Translations under genes and position numbers: made by a program | Shown here: piece after piece, positions 1 through 8,782 of the stretch | How the letters are laid out: every line of letters begins with the position of its first letter | How positions within the stretch are numbered: the stretch's first letter is position 1 | Notes under the pieces: generated by a model | Told to the model about the DNA's origin: nothing | The model's database searches: none | The model's input: the letters and a program-made list of their open reading frames with translations, nothing else | Origin: Flavobacterium sp. | GTDB lineage: Bacteria > Bacteroidota > Bacteroidia > Flavobacteriales > Flavobacteriaceae | Direction: 5' to 3' | Assembly (NCBI RefSeq): GCF_027531905.1 | Contig: NZ_JAPZSU010000004.1 | Span: 1 to 57,488 of the forward strand | Length of the DNA stretch: 57,488 bases

Positions 1-69
1 ATTAGGGCTTTTTTGATGAAGGTGTTCTAACACTTCAATCTCTTCTTTTTTTAGGGTTACATATCTCAT
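1..69 (-). CDS. IS630-like transposase, N-terminal end only (runs off the window)
   Basis: The minus strand opens with an ATG at 69 and stays open to the window edge for 23 codons, beginning MRYVTLKKEEIEVLEHLHQK. This resembles the start of the helix-turn-helix region of IS630-family transposases common in Flavobacterium, as I recall them. It lies just downstream of, and in the same direction as, the truncated peptidase fragment that stops at 138, so an element inserted there would explain that truncation. The element end should lie between 70 and about 140. With only 23 residues visible the family call is tentative. Confidence 0.42.
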   Translation of the reverse strand, partial: MRYVTLKKEEIEVLEHLHQKSPN

Positions 70-137
70 AATGAGATAAATATACAAATTTAACTACATA
101 TAAACAATAAAATACGACATTATTTTATTCTGATTAC

Positions 138-425
138 TTAATAGGCATTATTAGATAAATAACTTATCAAATTTATCCCTTTCTTTTTTAATTCTTCTTT
201 TTCATTTACTGTAGGTACTTTTGTAAACTGAATTAATGTATAAATAATTTTAGGATTTTGCTTTGCTGTGCTTTTTTTAATCAAATTAAATTGATGCGTA
301 AAATTTGAAATTGTAGTAATCCTATTTCCATTAATAGAAATAGAAAAATCATCTTGTTTACTTTTCTGCGACCATCCAAAAATCGAGAAAAGAAACAAAG
401 TAAAAAAAAATAATTTTTTCTTCAT
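138..425 (-). pseudogene. Truncated secreted S8-like peptidase (signal peptide and part of prodomain)
   Basis: This 95-residue reading frame starts with a clear Sec signal peptide (residues 1-19, ending GWSQ). A segment ending in LISYLSNNAY follows, which resembles the inhibitor-like prodomain at the front of secreted subtilisin-like (S8) peptidases of Flavobacteria, where a longer protein continues after this motif. Here the frame stops at once and no catalytic domain is present. The IS630-like transposase start lies immediately beyond in the same direction, so I infer that an insertion cut the gene. A genuine small secreted protein is the alternative. Confidence 0.5.
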
Positions 426-644
426 TTTAAAGGTTTTTGTTATTAATTAGTCTAATAAAGTAAACATAAAACAATAAAACAAAACAATAAAACAAAACAA
501 AAAAATAATATTTCATAATAAATAGTAATAATTACATAACTTACGTTATCTAATTAAAAATCAGTTAGAATCATTTTTTATAAGAAAAATCTTTTAATCT
601 TATGCTTTTATTTATTTAAAGTGAAATAATTGTGGATCAGAATA

Positions 645-870
645 TTAAAGTTTAATTAGTGGAATTAGATTTGCAGCGTCTTTCATTTTTTGGTCAACAA
701 TTTTAGCATAAATTGCTATTGTTCGTATTTCTTGATGTCCTAATCTCTTAGATACAGTATAAATATCTGCTCCGTTTTCAAGTAAAGGCATTGCATTTGT
801 GTGTCTGGTACTATGGAAAGTTTTGTGTTTTGATATTCCGGCTCGATTTAATATTATGATTTCAAAACAA
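645..870 (-). pseudogene. Tyrosine recombinase (phage-type integrase), C-terminal remnant
   Basis: Translated on the minus strand, this stretch contains FHSTRHTNA (the H-x-x-R box), DIYTVSKRLGH (the conserved histidine motif) and IYAKIVDQKMKDAANLIP with the catalytic tyrosine, then a TAA at 645-647. These are the last catalytic boxes of a tyrosine recombinase in their usual order. The catalytic core upstream of about position 870 is missing and is replaced by decayed IS66 sequence, so the gene is a remnant. It shows that an integrative element or phage once sat here. Confidence 0.75.
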
Positions 871-879
871 ATTAATTTT

Positions 880-1541
880 TTTCACTCGAATAATCCCATA
901 AGCAAGTGCTGCTTTTTGGGCAAATTTTTCGACTAAATTGCACAGCGTCCCTTGACTAATATCCAAGTTACAAAAATCGGAGAAAAACTCGCTCATTCTA
1001 GCAAAAGGCAAATACTGACGGGTGTGCAAGTAAGCAATTGTAGCCTAAACATTAGTGCCATAGCTAATGGTAAAATTGACATTATTAGGAAAATTGGCTT
1101 GGCAAGATACTCCACAAGAGCATGTTTTTTTTTATAAATACGATGCTCGGTATATTAGGGTTTTATCGGCGGAATGTCAATAATTTGCCTTCTGCCGATA
1201 AATTCTGATGGGGCATCATGGAGTGTATTGCCACAAGAGTTACAAAAATCGGGCTCGTGAATGATTATTATATCTGGATTTTCAACCATTTTTAAAGTCG
1301 TTCCTTTGTGTCCATTTTGTCCACCTACTTTTTTGCCACTACTAACTCGCAAGCTTTGATTTTTTAAAACTCTGTTTTGGTCATTTGATGGAGCAACGGA
1401 ACTGTTTTTGCTGTTTTTTGGGTGTTTTAAGTCTTCGATTTCTGCCAAAAGCTTAACGATTATCGATTTCAATTCGATAATTTCTTGACCTAGTTCTTGG
1501 ATTATTTCTTTGTCAGAAGACATACTTGTTGTTTCCTGCAA
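880..1541 (-). pseudogene. IS66-family transposase (TnpC), decayed and truncated
   Basis: The N-terminal part (1155-1541, 128 residues) has a leucine-zipper-like helix, then the IS66 hallmarks HPKNSKNSSVAPS and GGQNGHKGTTL and a CNSCG zinc-binding pair. A TAA at 1155-1157 interrupts the frame after IPPIKP. Homology then resumes (YTEHR). A run of nine T on the plus strand (about 1125-1133) shifts the frame, after which the next frame reads CSCGVSCQANFP, QYLPFARMSEFFSDF and ISQGTLCNLVEKFAQKAAL. Homology ends near 883, where integrase sequence takes over. One nonsense change, one frameshift and loss of the DDE catalytic part make it dead. Confidence 0.85.
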
Positions 1542-1554
1542 ATCAATGAAATGA

Positions 1555-1746
1555 TTTTATATATTTCAAAATCCAAAAGCGACAGCCGAAAAAATCAATC
1601 TTTTAGATTTTTTATATTACTTTGGGATTGATCCTTACTTTAACAATCCTAAGACTGCTTCTTTGGCATTTGCCTTGCTATATGCCCTATTCTGGACAGT
1701 TTTACTGTGGCTATTTTACAAAAACAAATTGATTTTCAAAGTATAA
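1555..1746 (+). pseudogene. C-terminal remnant of an acyltransferase-like membrane protein
   Basis: A plus-strand frame of 63 codons without its own start (preceded by TGA at 1552-1554) ends at TAA 1744-1746. It carries a hydrophobic helix (SLAFALLYALFWTVLLWLFY) and finishes KNKLIFKV. This ending resembles the last transmembrane helix of the DUF5009/heparan-alpha-glucosaminide N-acetyltransferase-like proteins of Bacteroidetes, which typically end in a short basic tail with FIKV. The upstream part is absent, with IS66 sequence beginning just before it, so the gene appears to have been cut by the IS66 insertion. Confidence 0.5.
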
Positions 1747-1766
1747 ATCAAGCATTAATGCCAAAT

Positions 1767-1804
1767 AAAAAACGCATTCAACTATTACATTGAATGCGTT
1801 TTTA
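1767..1804. terminator. Bidirectional intrinsic terminator after sdhB
   Basis: A perfect stem (AACGCATTCA pairing with TGAATGCGTT, arms 1771-1780 and 1791-1800) is flanked by A and T runs, so it can terminate the sdh operon coming from the right and anything coming from the left. Confidence 0.75.
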
Positions 1805-1856
1805 TCTTTAGAGAACTTTATAACTCTTCGATTACAAAGTTTTAAAATACTTGTTG

Positions 1857-2618
1857 CTATTTCAAACTTGCTGATAAATATTCTCTGTTCATACGAGCAA
1901 TATTCTCTAATGAAATTCCTTTTGGACATTCAATTTCACAAGCTCCAGTATTGGTACAGTTACCAAAACCTTCTTCATCCATTTGACGTACCATGTTCAA
2001 TACACGATTCGTAGCTTCTACTTTACCTTGTGGTAAAAGTGCATATTGTGATACTTTAGCCCCAACGAACAACATCGCTGAACCATTTTTACAAGTAGCT
2101 ACACAAGCTCCACAACCAATACAAGCAGCCGCTTCAAAAGCTTTGTCTGCATCAGCTTTAGGTACAGGAAGGGTATTAGCATCGATAGTATTTCCTGAAG
2201 TATTTACAGAAACAAATCCTCCTGCTTGTTGAATTCTTTCGAAAGAAGATCTATCAACAACTAAATCTTTAACTACTGGAAACGCCACACTTCTCCATGG
2301 TTCTATTACGATAGTATCCCCGTCGTTGAACATTCTCATGTGTAATTGACAAGTCGTGATTCCTGTATCTGGTCCGTGTGCACGACCATTGATATACAAA
2401 GAACACATTCCGCAAATTCCTTCGCGACAATCGTGATCAAAGGCTACAGGCTCTTTTCTTTCGTTTACTAATTGCTCGTTCAATTGATCTAGCATTTCTA
2501 GAAATGAACTCGCTGTAGAAACATCATTCAACTTATATGTTTCCATCTTTCCCTTAACTTTAGCGTTTTTTTGACGCCATATTTGTAAGGTTATATTAAT
2601 ATTTTTTGCTGCACTCAT
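1857..2618 (-). CDS. sdhB: Succinate dehydrogenase/fumarate reductase iron-sulfur subunit
   Basis: This is the electron-transfer subunit of respiratory complex II, passing electrons from the flavin of SdhA to quinone at SdhC. In the 253-residue protein the [2Fe-2S] ligands are C64, C69, C72 and C90 (CREGICGMC). The [4Fe-4S] motif is [11 protein letters not shown] (C166-C176) and the third cluster uses C221, C227 and C231. The ATG at 2618 gives the expected N-terminus. It is the last gene of an sdhC-sdhA-sdhB operon, 67 bases after sdhA, and ends before a strong terminator. Confidence 0.96.
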   Translation of the reverse strand: MSAAKNINITLQIWRQKNAKVKGKMETYKLNDVSTASSFLEMLDQLNEQLVNERKEPVAFDHDCREGICGMCSLYINGRAHGPDTGITTCQLHMRMFNDGDTIVIEPWRSVAFPVVKDLVVDRSSFERIQQAGGFVSVNTSGNTIDANTLPVPKADADKAFEAAACIGCGACVATCKNGSAMLFVGAKVSQYALLPQGKVEATNRVLNMVRQMDEEGFGNCTNTGACEIECPKGISLENIARMNREYLSASLK

Positions 2619-2685
2619 GTTTTTTATTTTTAATGTGATTAGCTTTTAGTTTACTTACTACTAACCGCTAATTATAACGCTATTA

Positions 2686-4695
2686 CTATTTATAATTTCT
2701 AGCGGCTATTTTAATAAACTCGTATTTCAATTCTTCTTTATGAAGTACTTCGTCGCTGATGTTATCGCCTTTGTATTCCCAAGCTCCAACAAACTTAAAG
2801 TTTTCGTCATCACGAAGTGTTTCACCTTCAGCATCTTGGTATTCTTCACGGAAGTGACCACCACAAGATTCTAAACGTTGCAATGCATCAATTGCCATTA
2901 ATTGTCCTAATTCAATAAAGTCAGCCACACGTAAAGCTTTCTCTAATTCAGGATTCAACTCATCTGCACTTCCTGGCACATAAACGTCTTTGTAGAATTC
3001 TGCTTTCAAAGCTGCAATTTCAGAAATGGCTTCAGTCAAACCTTTCTCATTACGCCCCATACCTACTTTATTCCACATAATCAAACCTAAACGTTTATGG
3101 AAATGATCTACAGATTTTGTTCCATTGTTGTTTAAGAATTTATCTATTGAATCTTTAACGCTTTTTTCAGCTGCTGCAAATTCAGGTAAATCAGTAGAGA
3201 TTTTTCCTGTACGAATGTCATCCGCTAAATAATCAGAAACAGTATATGGCAATACGAAATAACCATCGGCTAAACCTTGCATCAAAGCAGAAGCCCCTAA
3301 ACGGTTGGCTCCGTGATCAGAGAAATTCGCTTCTCCAGCTACAAAACATCCTGGAATAGTTGACTCTAAATTATAATCAACCCAAACACCACCCATGGTA
3401 TAGTGTACCGCTGGATAAATTTTCATTGGCGTTTCGTATGGATTTTCGTCCGTGATTTTTTGGTACATGGTGAACAAGTTACCATATTTTTCTTCCAACC
3501 ATTTTTTACCTAAAGAAAGAATCTCTTCTTGAGAAGGATTATGATTTCCTTTAGCAAAAGCAACTTGTTTTCCTTTGGATTGAATTTCAGAAGAGAAATC
3601 CAAATACACTCCTTCATTAGTATCATTAGCTTCGATACCGTGACCAGCATCACAAACCTCTTTAGCAGCTCTTGATGCTACATCACGAGGCACTAAGTTA
3701 CCAAACGCAGGATATTTTCTTTCTAAGTAGTAATCTCTATCTTCTTCAGCTATTTGTGTTGGCTTCATTTTACCTGCACGAATCGCTTCAGCATCTTCTT
3801 TTTTCTTTGGTACCCAGATACGTCCAGAGTTTCTTAATGACTCGGACATCAAAGTCAATTTCGATTGATTGGTTCCGTGTACTGGAATACAAGTTGGGTG
3901 AATTTGTACAAAACATGGATTAGCGAATAAAGCCCCTTGCTTGTGGATTTTCCATCCTGCTGTTACGTTAGAACCCATCGCATTTGTAGACAAGAAATAT
4001 ACATTTCCGTATCCTCCCGTAGCAATAATTACCGCGTGAGCCGAATGTCTTTCTAACTCTCCAGTAACTAAATTACGAGCAATGATCCCACGAGCTTTTC
4101 CGTTCACTTTTACTAATTCTAGCATTTCGTGACGGTTGTACATATCGATTTTCCCTAAACCAATTTGTCTAGATAAAGCAGAATAAGCTCCTAACAACAA
4201 CTGTTGTCCGGTTTGTCCTGCGGCATAAAATGTACGTTGTACTTGTGTTCCACCAAAAGAACGGTTGTCTAGCATTCCACCGTAGTCACGCGCAAAAGGA
4301 ACTCCTTGTGCCACACATTGGTCAATAATATTTCCAGACACTTCAGCCAAACGGTGTACGTTTGCCTCACGTGCTCTATAATCTCCTCCTTTGATGGTAT
4401 CATAAAACAAACGGAAGGTGCTATCTCCGTCATTTTGGTAATTTTTTGCAGCGTTGATACCTCCTTGAGCTGCAATTGAGTGTGCACGACGTGGAGAATC
4501 TTGATAACAAAATGCTTTAACATTATAACCCATTTCAGCAAAAGATGCTGCTGCAGAGGCTCCGGCTAAACCAGTACCCACAACGATAATATCAATTTTT
4601 GGGCGATTGTTTGGAGCAACTAATCGTAAGTGATCTTTATAATCTGTCCATTTTTTAGAAATGTGACCTTCAGGTATTTTAGAATCTAATTTCAT
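2686..4695 (-). CDS. sdhA: Succinate dehydrogenase/fumarate reductase flavoprotein subunit
   Basis: The catalytic subunit of complex II oxidises succinate to fumarate with covalently bound FAD. In the 669-residue protein the dinucleotide fold is [14 protein letters not shown] (about residues 36-50). The flavin-linking histidine is in [17 protein letters not shown] (H72). The substrate region has HPTCIPVHG, and [12 protein letters not shown] lies near the C-terminal part of the FAD domain. Length and motif spacing fit the class B enzymes of Bacteroidetes and Wolinella that work with a single five-helix cytochrome b. It sits between sdhC and sdhB. Confidence 0.97.
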   Translation of the reverse strand: MKLDSKIPEGHISKKWTDYKDHLRLVAPNNRPKIDIIVVGTGLAGASAAASFAEMGYNVKAFCYQDSPRRAHSIAAQGGINAAKNYQNDGDSTFRLFYDTIKGGDYRAREANVHRLAEVSGNIIDQCVAQGVPFARDYGGMLDNRSFGGTQVQRTFYAAGQTGQQLLLGAYSALSRQIGLGKIDMYNRHEMLELVKVNGKARGIIARNLVTGELERHSAHAVIIATGGYGNVYFLSTNAMGSNVTAGWKIHKQGALFANPCFVQIHPTCIPVHGTNQSKLTLMSESLRNSGRIWVPKKKEDAEAIRAGKMKPTQIAEEDRDYYLERKYPAFGNLVPRDVASRAAKEVCDAGHGIEANDTNEGVYLDFSSEIQSKGKQVAFAKGNHNPSQEEILSLGKKWLEEKYGNLFTMYQKITDENPYETPMKIYPAVHYTMGGVWVDYNLESTIPGCFVAGEANFSDHGANRLGASALMQGLADGYFVLPYTVSDYLADDIRTGKISTDLPEFAAAEKSVKDSIDKFLNNNGTKSVDHFHKRLGLIMWNKVGMGRNEKGLTEAISEIAALKAEFYKDVYVPGSADELNPELEKALRVADFIELGQLMAIDALQRLESCGGHFREEYQDAEGETLRDDENFKFVGAWEYKGDNISDEVLHKEELKYEFIKIAARNYK

Positions 4696-4706
4696 TTTGA
4701 TTGATA

Positions 4707-5372
4707 TTAATGATTAAAATGATGAAATAAAGCAATAAATATGAATCCAACAGGAACCACAATTGCAAATGCATATCCTAATTTTTGAATAGTAGTCGAG
4801 AATTTGTTGTTAAATCCAACAGATTGGAAAGAAGAACTAAACCCATGCCATAAGTGAATCGCTAATAAAACGAAGGCCACCACATAGATACCAGTACGAA
4901 CTGGACTTTCAAACTTAGCCACCAATTCTTCAAAATATCTTGTTTCATTGATTGCGCCTGACTCAACATATTTATAAGTCATTTCATGGATCCAAAAATC
5001 GAAGAAATGCAAACCTAAAAAAGCCAAAACTACCAATCCAGAAATAATCATATTCCTTGAAGCCCAAGAAGCATTAGCAGCTCCGTCATATTTTACATAA
5101 CTTACTGGTCTTGCTTTTCTGTTTTGATATTCTAATACCATACCCATTACAAAGTGAAAAACTACCCCTGCGATAAGTATGGGTTGCATTACAAATTGAA
5201 TCAAAGGATTGTATCCCATAAAGTGAGACATTGCATTAAAAGCATCTGCACTAAAAACAGACACCATATTGATGAAAAAATGCAATGACAAGAAAGTAAT
5301 TAAAAAAAGTCCCGATAATGCCATTGCCACTTTTCTAGCAATAGAAGACTTTAACAACGTAGTTTGTGCCAT
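4707..5372 (-). CDS. sdhC: Succinate dehydrogenase cytochrome b subunit (class B, five helices)
   Basis: This 221-residue membrane subunit anchors SdhAB and carries haem b and the quinone site. About five hydrophobic segments are visible. Histidines placed inside helices ([34 protein letters not shown]) are candidates for the haem ligands of the b558 family. It is the first gene of the sdhCAB operon, 11 bases before sdhA, with a good promoter directly upstream. Confidence 0.93.
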   Translation of the reverse strand: MAQTTLLKSSIARKVAMALSGLFLITFLSLHFFINMVSVFSADAFNAMSHFMGYNPLIQFVMQPILIAGVVFHFVMGMVLEYQNRKARPVSYVKYDGAANASWASRNMIISGLVVLAFLGLHFFDFWIHEMTYKYVESGAINETRYFEELVAKFESPVRTGIYVVAFVLLAIHLWHGFSSSFQSVGFNNKFSTTIQKLGYAFAIVVPVGFIFIALFHHFNH

Positions 5373-5404
5373 ATTTTTTTATATTGATTAATAAAAATTC
5401 CACA

Positions 5405-5435
5405 CAAAAATAAGGGAATTAAAAAGGAATCACAA
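5405..5435 (-). promoter_or_regulatory. Promoter of the sdhCAB operon
   Basis: On the minus strand a -7 box TATTTTTG (5405-5412) follows a TTG (5433-5435) at a 20-base spacing, matching the Bacteroidetes sigma factor consensus. The sdhC start lies 33 bases downstream of the -7 box. Confidence 0.55.
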
Positions 5436-5664
5436 CCCTTTCCTATTTATTTATAATGATTTTAAAGTGTTTAACATAAAGTAGTCATAAGGAATAAAAA
5501 ATCAAAACATATTAAACAAAATTTAAAAAAATCTAAAATAATTAACAAAAAACAAGAAGAAAGAGTAAAAATTTAGAAAAAATTAGCAATTTAGCATCAA
5601 AACGATTTATTCTTCTTATTTATTAAAAAAAATTCATATTCAGAAGAATAAAAGGATAAAAATA

Positions 5665-5694
5665 TTGTATTTGGCTCCTGTCATTTTACCTTTG
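5665..5694 (+). promoter_or_regulatory. Promoter of the HMG-CoA synthase gene
   Basis: A perfect -7 box TACCTTTG (5687-5694), followed by C, lies 19 bases after a TTG (5665-5667). The start codon is 19 bases further on, giving a short leader. Confidence 0.6.
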
Positions 5695-5713
5695 CAATTC
5701 AAAAATTTGTACC

Positions 5714-7075
5714 ATGAAAATCGGAATTGACGCCCTATCCTTTGATGTAGCCAAAATACACTTACCCATACAAACCTTAGCAGAAGCTCGAAATATAGAA
5801 CCCGCAAAATTGCAAAAAGGACTCGGATTGACCAATATGACTCTCGCCGATGCCCATCAAGATACTGTAGTTTTTGGTGCCAATGCTTTAACCAAACTCA
5901 TTCAAGATCAAAATATAGCTTTAAACGATATCGCTAGAATTTACGTTGGAACCGAAAGTGCGATTGACAGTTCTAAACCTATCGCTTCGTTTTTGGTAGC
6001 CTTGATGGAGCAAAAATTTGGAGAAAACTGTTTAACGCATTGCGATGCAGCTGATTTTACTTTTGCTTGTATCGGAGGGGTGGATGCACTACAAAATTGC
6101 CTGGATTTCGTGCAGTTGAATCCCACCAAAAAAGCAATTGTTGTTACTACTGATTTTGCCAAATACGACCTCAACTCTACCGGAGAATACACCCAAGGTG
6201 CAGGAGCCGTAGCTATGCTAATCTCCGCCAACCCAAGAATTATAGTTTTTGAGAATCATTGGGGCGTAAGCACGAAAGGCGTATTTGACTTTTTTAAACC
6301 TTACAGAACAATTTCAAAACAAAAAATCACAGGCAATAACAACAACGAGGCTTGGTTTGATAATTTGGAAGACGAAATCGAAATTCACAAAGACCAACCG
6401 GTGTTTGACGGGCAGTATTCGAACCAATGCTATATGGACCGTACCAAAGATGCCTACTTTGCTTTCAAAAAAGCAAAAAACACTGCTGAAACAATTTATA
6501 ACAGCTGGAAAAGCATTGTAATGCATTTACCGTATGCCTTTCAAGGCCGACGCATGTTGACCGAAATTTATGCTTTAGATGCAACCGAAGCCGTTATTAC
6601 CGGAAACGAAACCCCAGAAGAATACCAAAACAAGCTCAAAGAAATCAGCAAAACCCCAGCTTATCAAGATTTTGTGAGTCAAAAATTGCAACCTGCTGAA
6701 ATCGCTTCTTCTTTAATTGGAAACTTATATACAGGTTCTATTTTTATGGGATTGCTATCGACTTTGGCACATTTTTCAGAAAACAATACTGAAATTGCCA
6801 ACGAAAAAATGGGCTTTTTAGCCTATGGAAGCGGTTCAAAATCGAAAGTTTTCGAGGGAACGATTCAAGCGGATTGGAAAAAAGCCTTGCAACCCGTGGC
6901 ACTTTTTGAAACTTTAGAAAAAAGTGTCGCCATAGATTTTGAAACCTACGAGAAACTCCACAAAAAAGAACAAAAACAAAGCATTCGCACCCCACAAAAC
7001 GAATGGATTTTGGACCGTATCGAAAACGAAAATCCCAACTTACTAGGTGCTCGTTATTACAAATGGGCCGAGTAG
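5714..7075 (+). CDS. Hydroxymethylglutaryl-CoA synthase family protein
   Basis: The protein (453 residues) belongs to the thiolase-fold HMG-CoA synthases, which condense acetyl-CoA with acetoacetyl-CoA. The three catalytic residues can be assigned: E81 in YVGTESAIDSSKP, nucleophile C119 in FTFACIGG, and H271 in MHLPYAFQGRRM. Flavobacteria make isoprenoids through the mevalonate pathway, so this is most likely the pathway's first committed step. No other mevalonate gene is adjacent. It is transcribed alone, from a good promoter to a bidirectional terminator shared with the convergent regulator gene. Confidence 0.85.
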   Translation: MKIGIDALSFDVAKIHLPIQTLAEARNIEPAKLQKGLGLTNMTLADAHQDTVVFGANALTKLIQDQNIALNDIARIYVGTESAIDSSKPIASFLVALMEQKFGENCLTHCDAADFTFACIGGVDALQNCLDFVQLNPTKKAIVVTTDFAKYDLNSTGEYTQGAGAVAMLISANPRIIVFENHWGVSTKGVFDFFKPYRTISKQKITGNNNNEAWFDNLEDEIEIHKDQPVFDGQYSNQCYMDRTKDAYFAFKKAKNTAETIYNSWKSIVMHLPYAFQGRRMLTEIYALDATEAVITGNETPEEYQNKLKEISKTPAYQDFVSQKLQPAEIASSLIGNLYTGSIFMGLLSTLAHFSENNTEIANEKMGFLAYGSGSKSKVFEGTIQADWKKALQPVALFETLEKSVAIDFETYEKLHKKEQKQSIRTPQNEWILDRIENENPNLLGARYYKWAE

Positions 7076-7094
7076 AAAGTAAATTATAAAAAAA

Positions 7095-7136
7095 ACAGAT
7101 TTCATTGATTTCCAACATAATCAATGAAATCTGTCT
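7095..7136. terminator. Bidirectional terminator between convergent genes
   Basis: A perfect 16-base stem (ACAGATTTCATTGATT at 7095-7110 with its complement at 7119-7134), bordered by A and T runs, separates the HMG-CoA synthase and regulator genes. Confidence 0.75.
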
Positions 7137-7180
7137 TATAAAACACTCTTTTAACTTACAACAAACAGATAGACTAAGCT

Positions 7181-8662
7181 TTAACTAAACTTCGCCATAT
7201 ACTTCTGAACGATGGCTTCGGTATTTTCGTTGCGTATTTTTTGATTGAGATGAATGGGTTCTGAGGCGCGCTCTTGGCAATCTTTCACGGCACAAGTTTC
7301 ACAGGTTACACCCACTAATTGTCTAGGCACCACATCACCTTCTAAAAATTTGAACTTTTTCTTTACCGATGCCGTGATTAAAATCCCCACCGAAATACTT
7401 CTCAAACAATCTTTCTTAAACGGATCAGGAGTAGCCGAAGAAAACACTAAATATTCATTACTACTGTTTTCGTAACGCGATACTTGCGCATCAAAAAAAT
7501 GCGTCTTGCCTTGTGCTAACAATTGCTCAATTGTTTTAATCGACACCCATCTGCGGCAGTAATGCTCGTTCATTTCGTTGGCGTGCGGTTCTTGTTGATT
7601 GGTAATATGTAGCTCCTTTTTGATTTGGTAGGTATCGGCGCCTATTTTGTGAGACAAACGCAAGAAAAATAAGTTTTTCAAATTGAAATCCTTCGGCAAA
7701 ATATTCGTCAATCGCTGATAGAAGGATTCTGGCGAGACGTTGAATTGCGTCATCAATTGCACCATTTCTTGTGGTTTTGGATTCTCTTTGGCCAAAAACA
7801 AATTCAATTCATCAATCAGATTTTGTCTAGGCAACAACAAAGCACCTGCAAAATAAGAGGCATAAAAATTATTCAAGACTTGGTCAAAATTGTCGAATTT
7901 AATCCAACTGAACGTGTACAAACGCTCTTTAATTTCCATAAAATTATAAGCGATTTCTTTGGCCAAAACAAAAGCCTTTTGCCCTTCATCAATTTCGTCT
8001 GAAAGCAATAAGGTTTTGCTCGTAGGTACATAAATTGAACGTAAATCTCCCATTTCTTCTTGTTCGGAAAACACCAATTCTTTAATGGTATAGCCGTATT
8101 CCTCTTTTAGAATCGCCTTTAACTCCTCGATAGAGATATTTGTAGTTACATCCACGTGAAAGGCTTTGCAGAACAGCAATACCTTTTCTTCTAAATCTTC
8201 AAAATAATTATTGTGCGCTTCTTGATACGAACGCAGAGACGCCAAAAAGAAACTTTCTCGCGTAAGATTATAATGTTGTGCAATTTCGATAATCGTACTG
8301 ATGAAGGCCGTCACTTTTGCAGGCGCATTGGCAATAATATCAATCAAATCGGCTTCTTGGATACCAAACAATTCCAACGGAATTTCTTTTAACACGCCCG
8401 ATTTCAAAATTTCACCGATAGGAGCCAGATTATTATCGAGTTTCAAAGACACCATTTGGTCATAAGAAACCTCTAGTTTTTCGGCCAGCAGAATAATTTT
8501 ATCCGTTTTGGGATATTTTTTTCCTTTTTCGATTTCGTTCAAATACGATTTGGACAACTCTGTAATCTTCGCCAAACCAAATAAAGACAAATCCTTATTC
8601 ATTCGAGCCTGCTTGAGTTTAAGCCCAAAAATCAACTTAATATAATCTTTCTCTATGTTCAT
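7181..8662 (-). CDS. RamB/ScfR-like transcriptional regulator (XRE HTH, degenerate ImmA/IrrE domain, DUF2083)
   Basis: In the 493-residue protein an XRE-type helix-turn-helix spans about residues 8-70. A long helical middle part with an ImmA/IrrE-like region (about 200-290) follows, then a C-terminal DUF2083-like domain with conserved cysteines (C369, C419, C454, C457, C462; GVTCETCAVKDC). This is the architecture of RamB, MccR and ScfR, regulators of acetate, methylcitrate and glyoxylate metabolism. The zinc-protease motif HExxH is replaced by KEIAY (235-239), so peptidase activity is unlikely. The gene is divergent from malate synthase across a 120-base gap holding a perfect palindrome, which strongly suggests it controls the glyoxylate shunt. 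Confidence 0.85.
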   Translation of the reverse strand: MNIEKDYIKLIFGLKLKQARMNKDLSLFGLAKITELSKSYLNEIEKGKKYPKTDKIILLAEKLEVSYDQMVSLKLDNNLAPIGEILKSGVLKEIPLELFGIQEADLIDIIANAPAKVTAFISTIIEIAQHYNLTRESFFLASLRSYQEAHNNYFEDLEEKVLLFCKAFHVDVTTNISIEELKAILKEEYGYTIKELVFSEQEEMGDLRSIYVPTSKTLLLSDEIDEGQKAFVLAKEIAYNFMEIKERLYTFSWIKFDNFDQVLNNFYASYFAGALLLPRQNLIDELNLFLAKENPKPQEMVQLMTQFNVSPESFYQRLTNILPKDFNLKNLFFLRLSHKIGADTYQIKKELHITNQQEPHANEMNEHYCRRWVSIKTIEQLLAQGKTHFFDAQVSRYENSSNEYLVFSSATPDPFKKDCLRSISVGILITASVKKKFKFLEGDVVPRQLVGVTCETCAVKDCQERASEPIHLNQKIRNENTEAIVQKYMAKFS

Positions 8663-8719
8663 AAAATCAAAGATAAATTAAAAAACCAAAATACGCAAAA
8701 AACATTTTTTTCATTTTTT

Positions 8720-8731
8720 GCGAACGTTCGC
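8720..8731. promoter_or_regulatory. Palindromic operator candidate for the RamB-like regulator
   Basis: GCGAACGTTCGC is a perfect 12-base palindrome in otherwise AT-rich DNA. It abuts the -33 TTG of the malate synthase promoter and lies 58 bases upstream of the divergent regulator start. I infer a binding site for that regulator, also allowing autoregulation. I did not see a second copy upstream of isocitrate lyase. Confidence 0.6.
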
Positions 8732-8761
8732 TTGTTTTGTAAAAAACTTTTTGTAGTATTG
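8732..8761 (+). promoter_or_regulatory. Probable malate synthase promoter
   Basis: TTG (8732-8734) and a one-mismatch -7 box TAGTATTG (8754-8761) are 19 bases apart. The preferred ATG at 8783 follows 21 bases later. A weaker -7 box fits an activated or repressed promoter. Confidence 0.45.
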
Positions 8762-8782
8762 CAATATCAAAATGAACTAGTT

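Larger units (their letters stand above)
5373..5713. other. Divergent intergenic region between sdhC and HMG-CoA synthase
   Basis: These 341 bases hold the two divergent promoters described separately and otherwise very AT-rich DNA with long A runs (about 5440-5660). I see no additional open reading frame, RNA gene or convincing inverted repeat. Confidence 0.6.

Noticed and set aside
460..510. AAAACAATAAAACA-type short repeats considered as an origin or array
   Set aside because: They are low-complexity A-rich DNA without defined units or boxes.
952..1137. Plus-strand frame of 61 codons in the left junk region
   Set aside because: It is antisense to recognisable IS66 transposase motifs.
1711..2014. 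Small overlapping frames around the sdhB terminator
   Set aside because: They cross the terminator hairpin and the 3' end of sdhB in other frames, with no supporting features.
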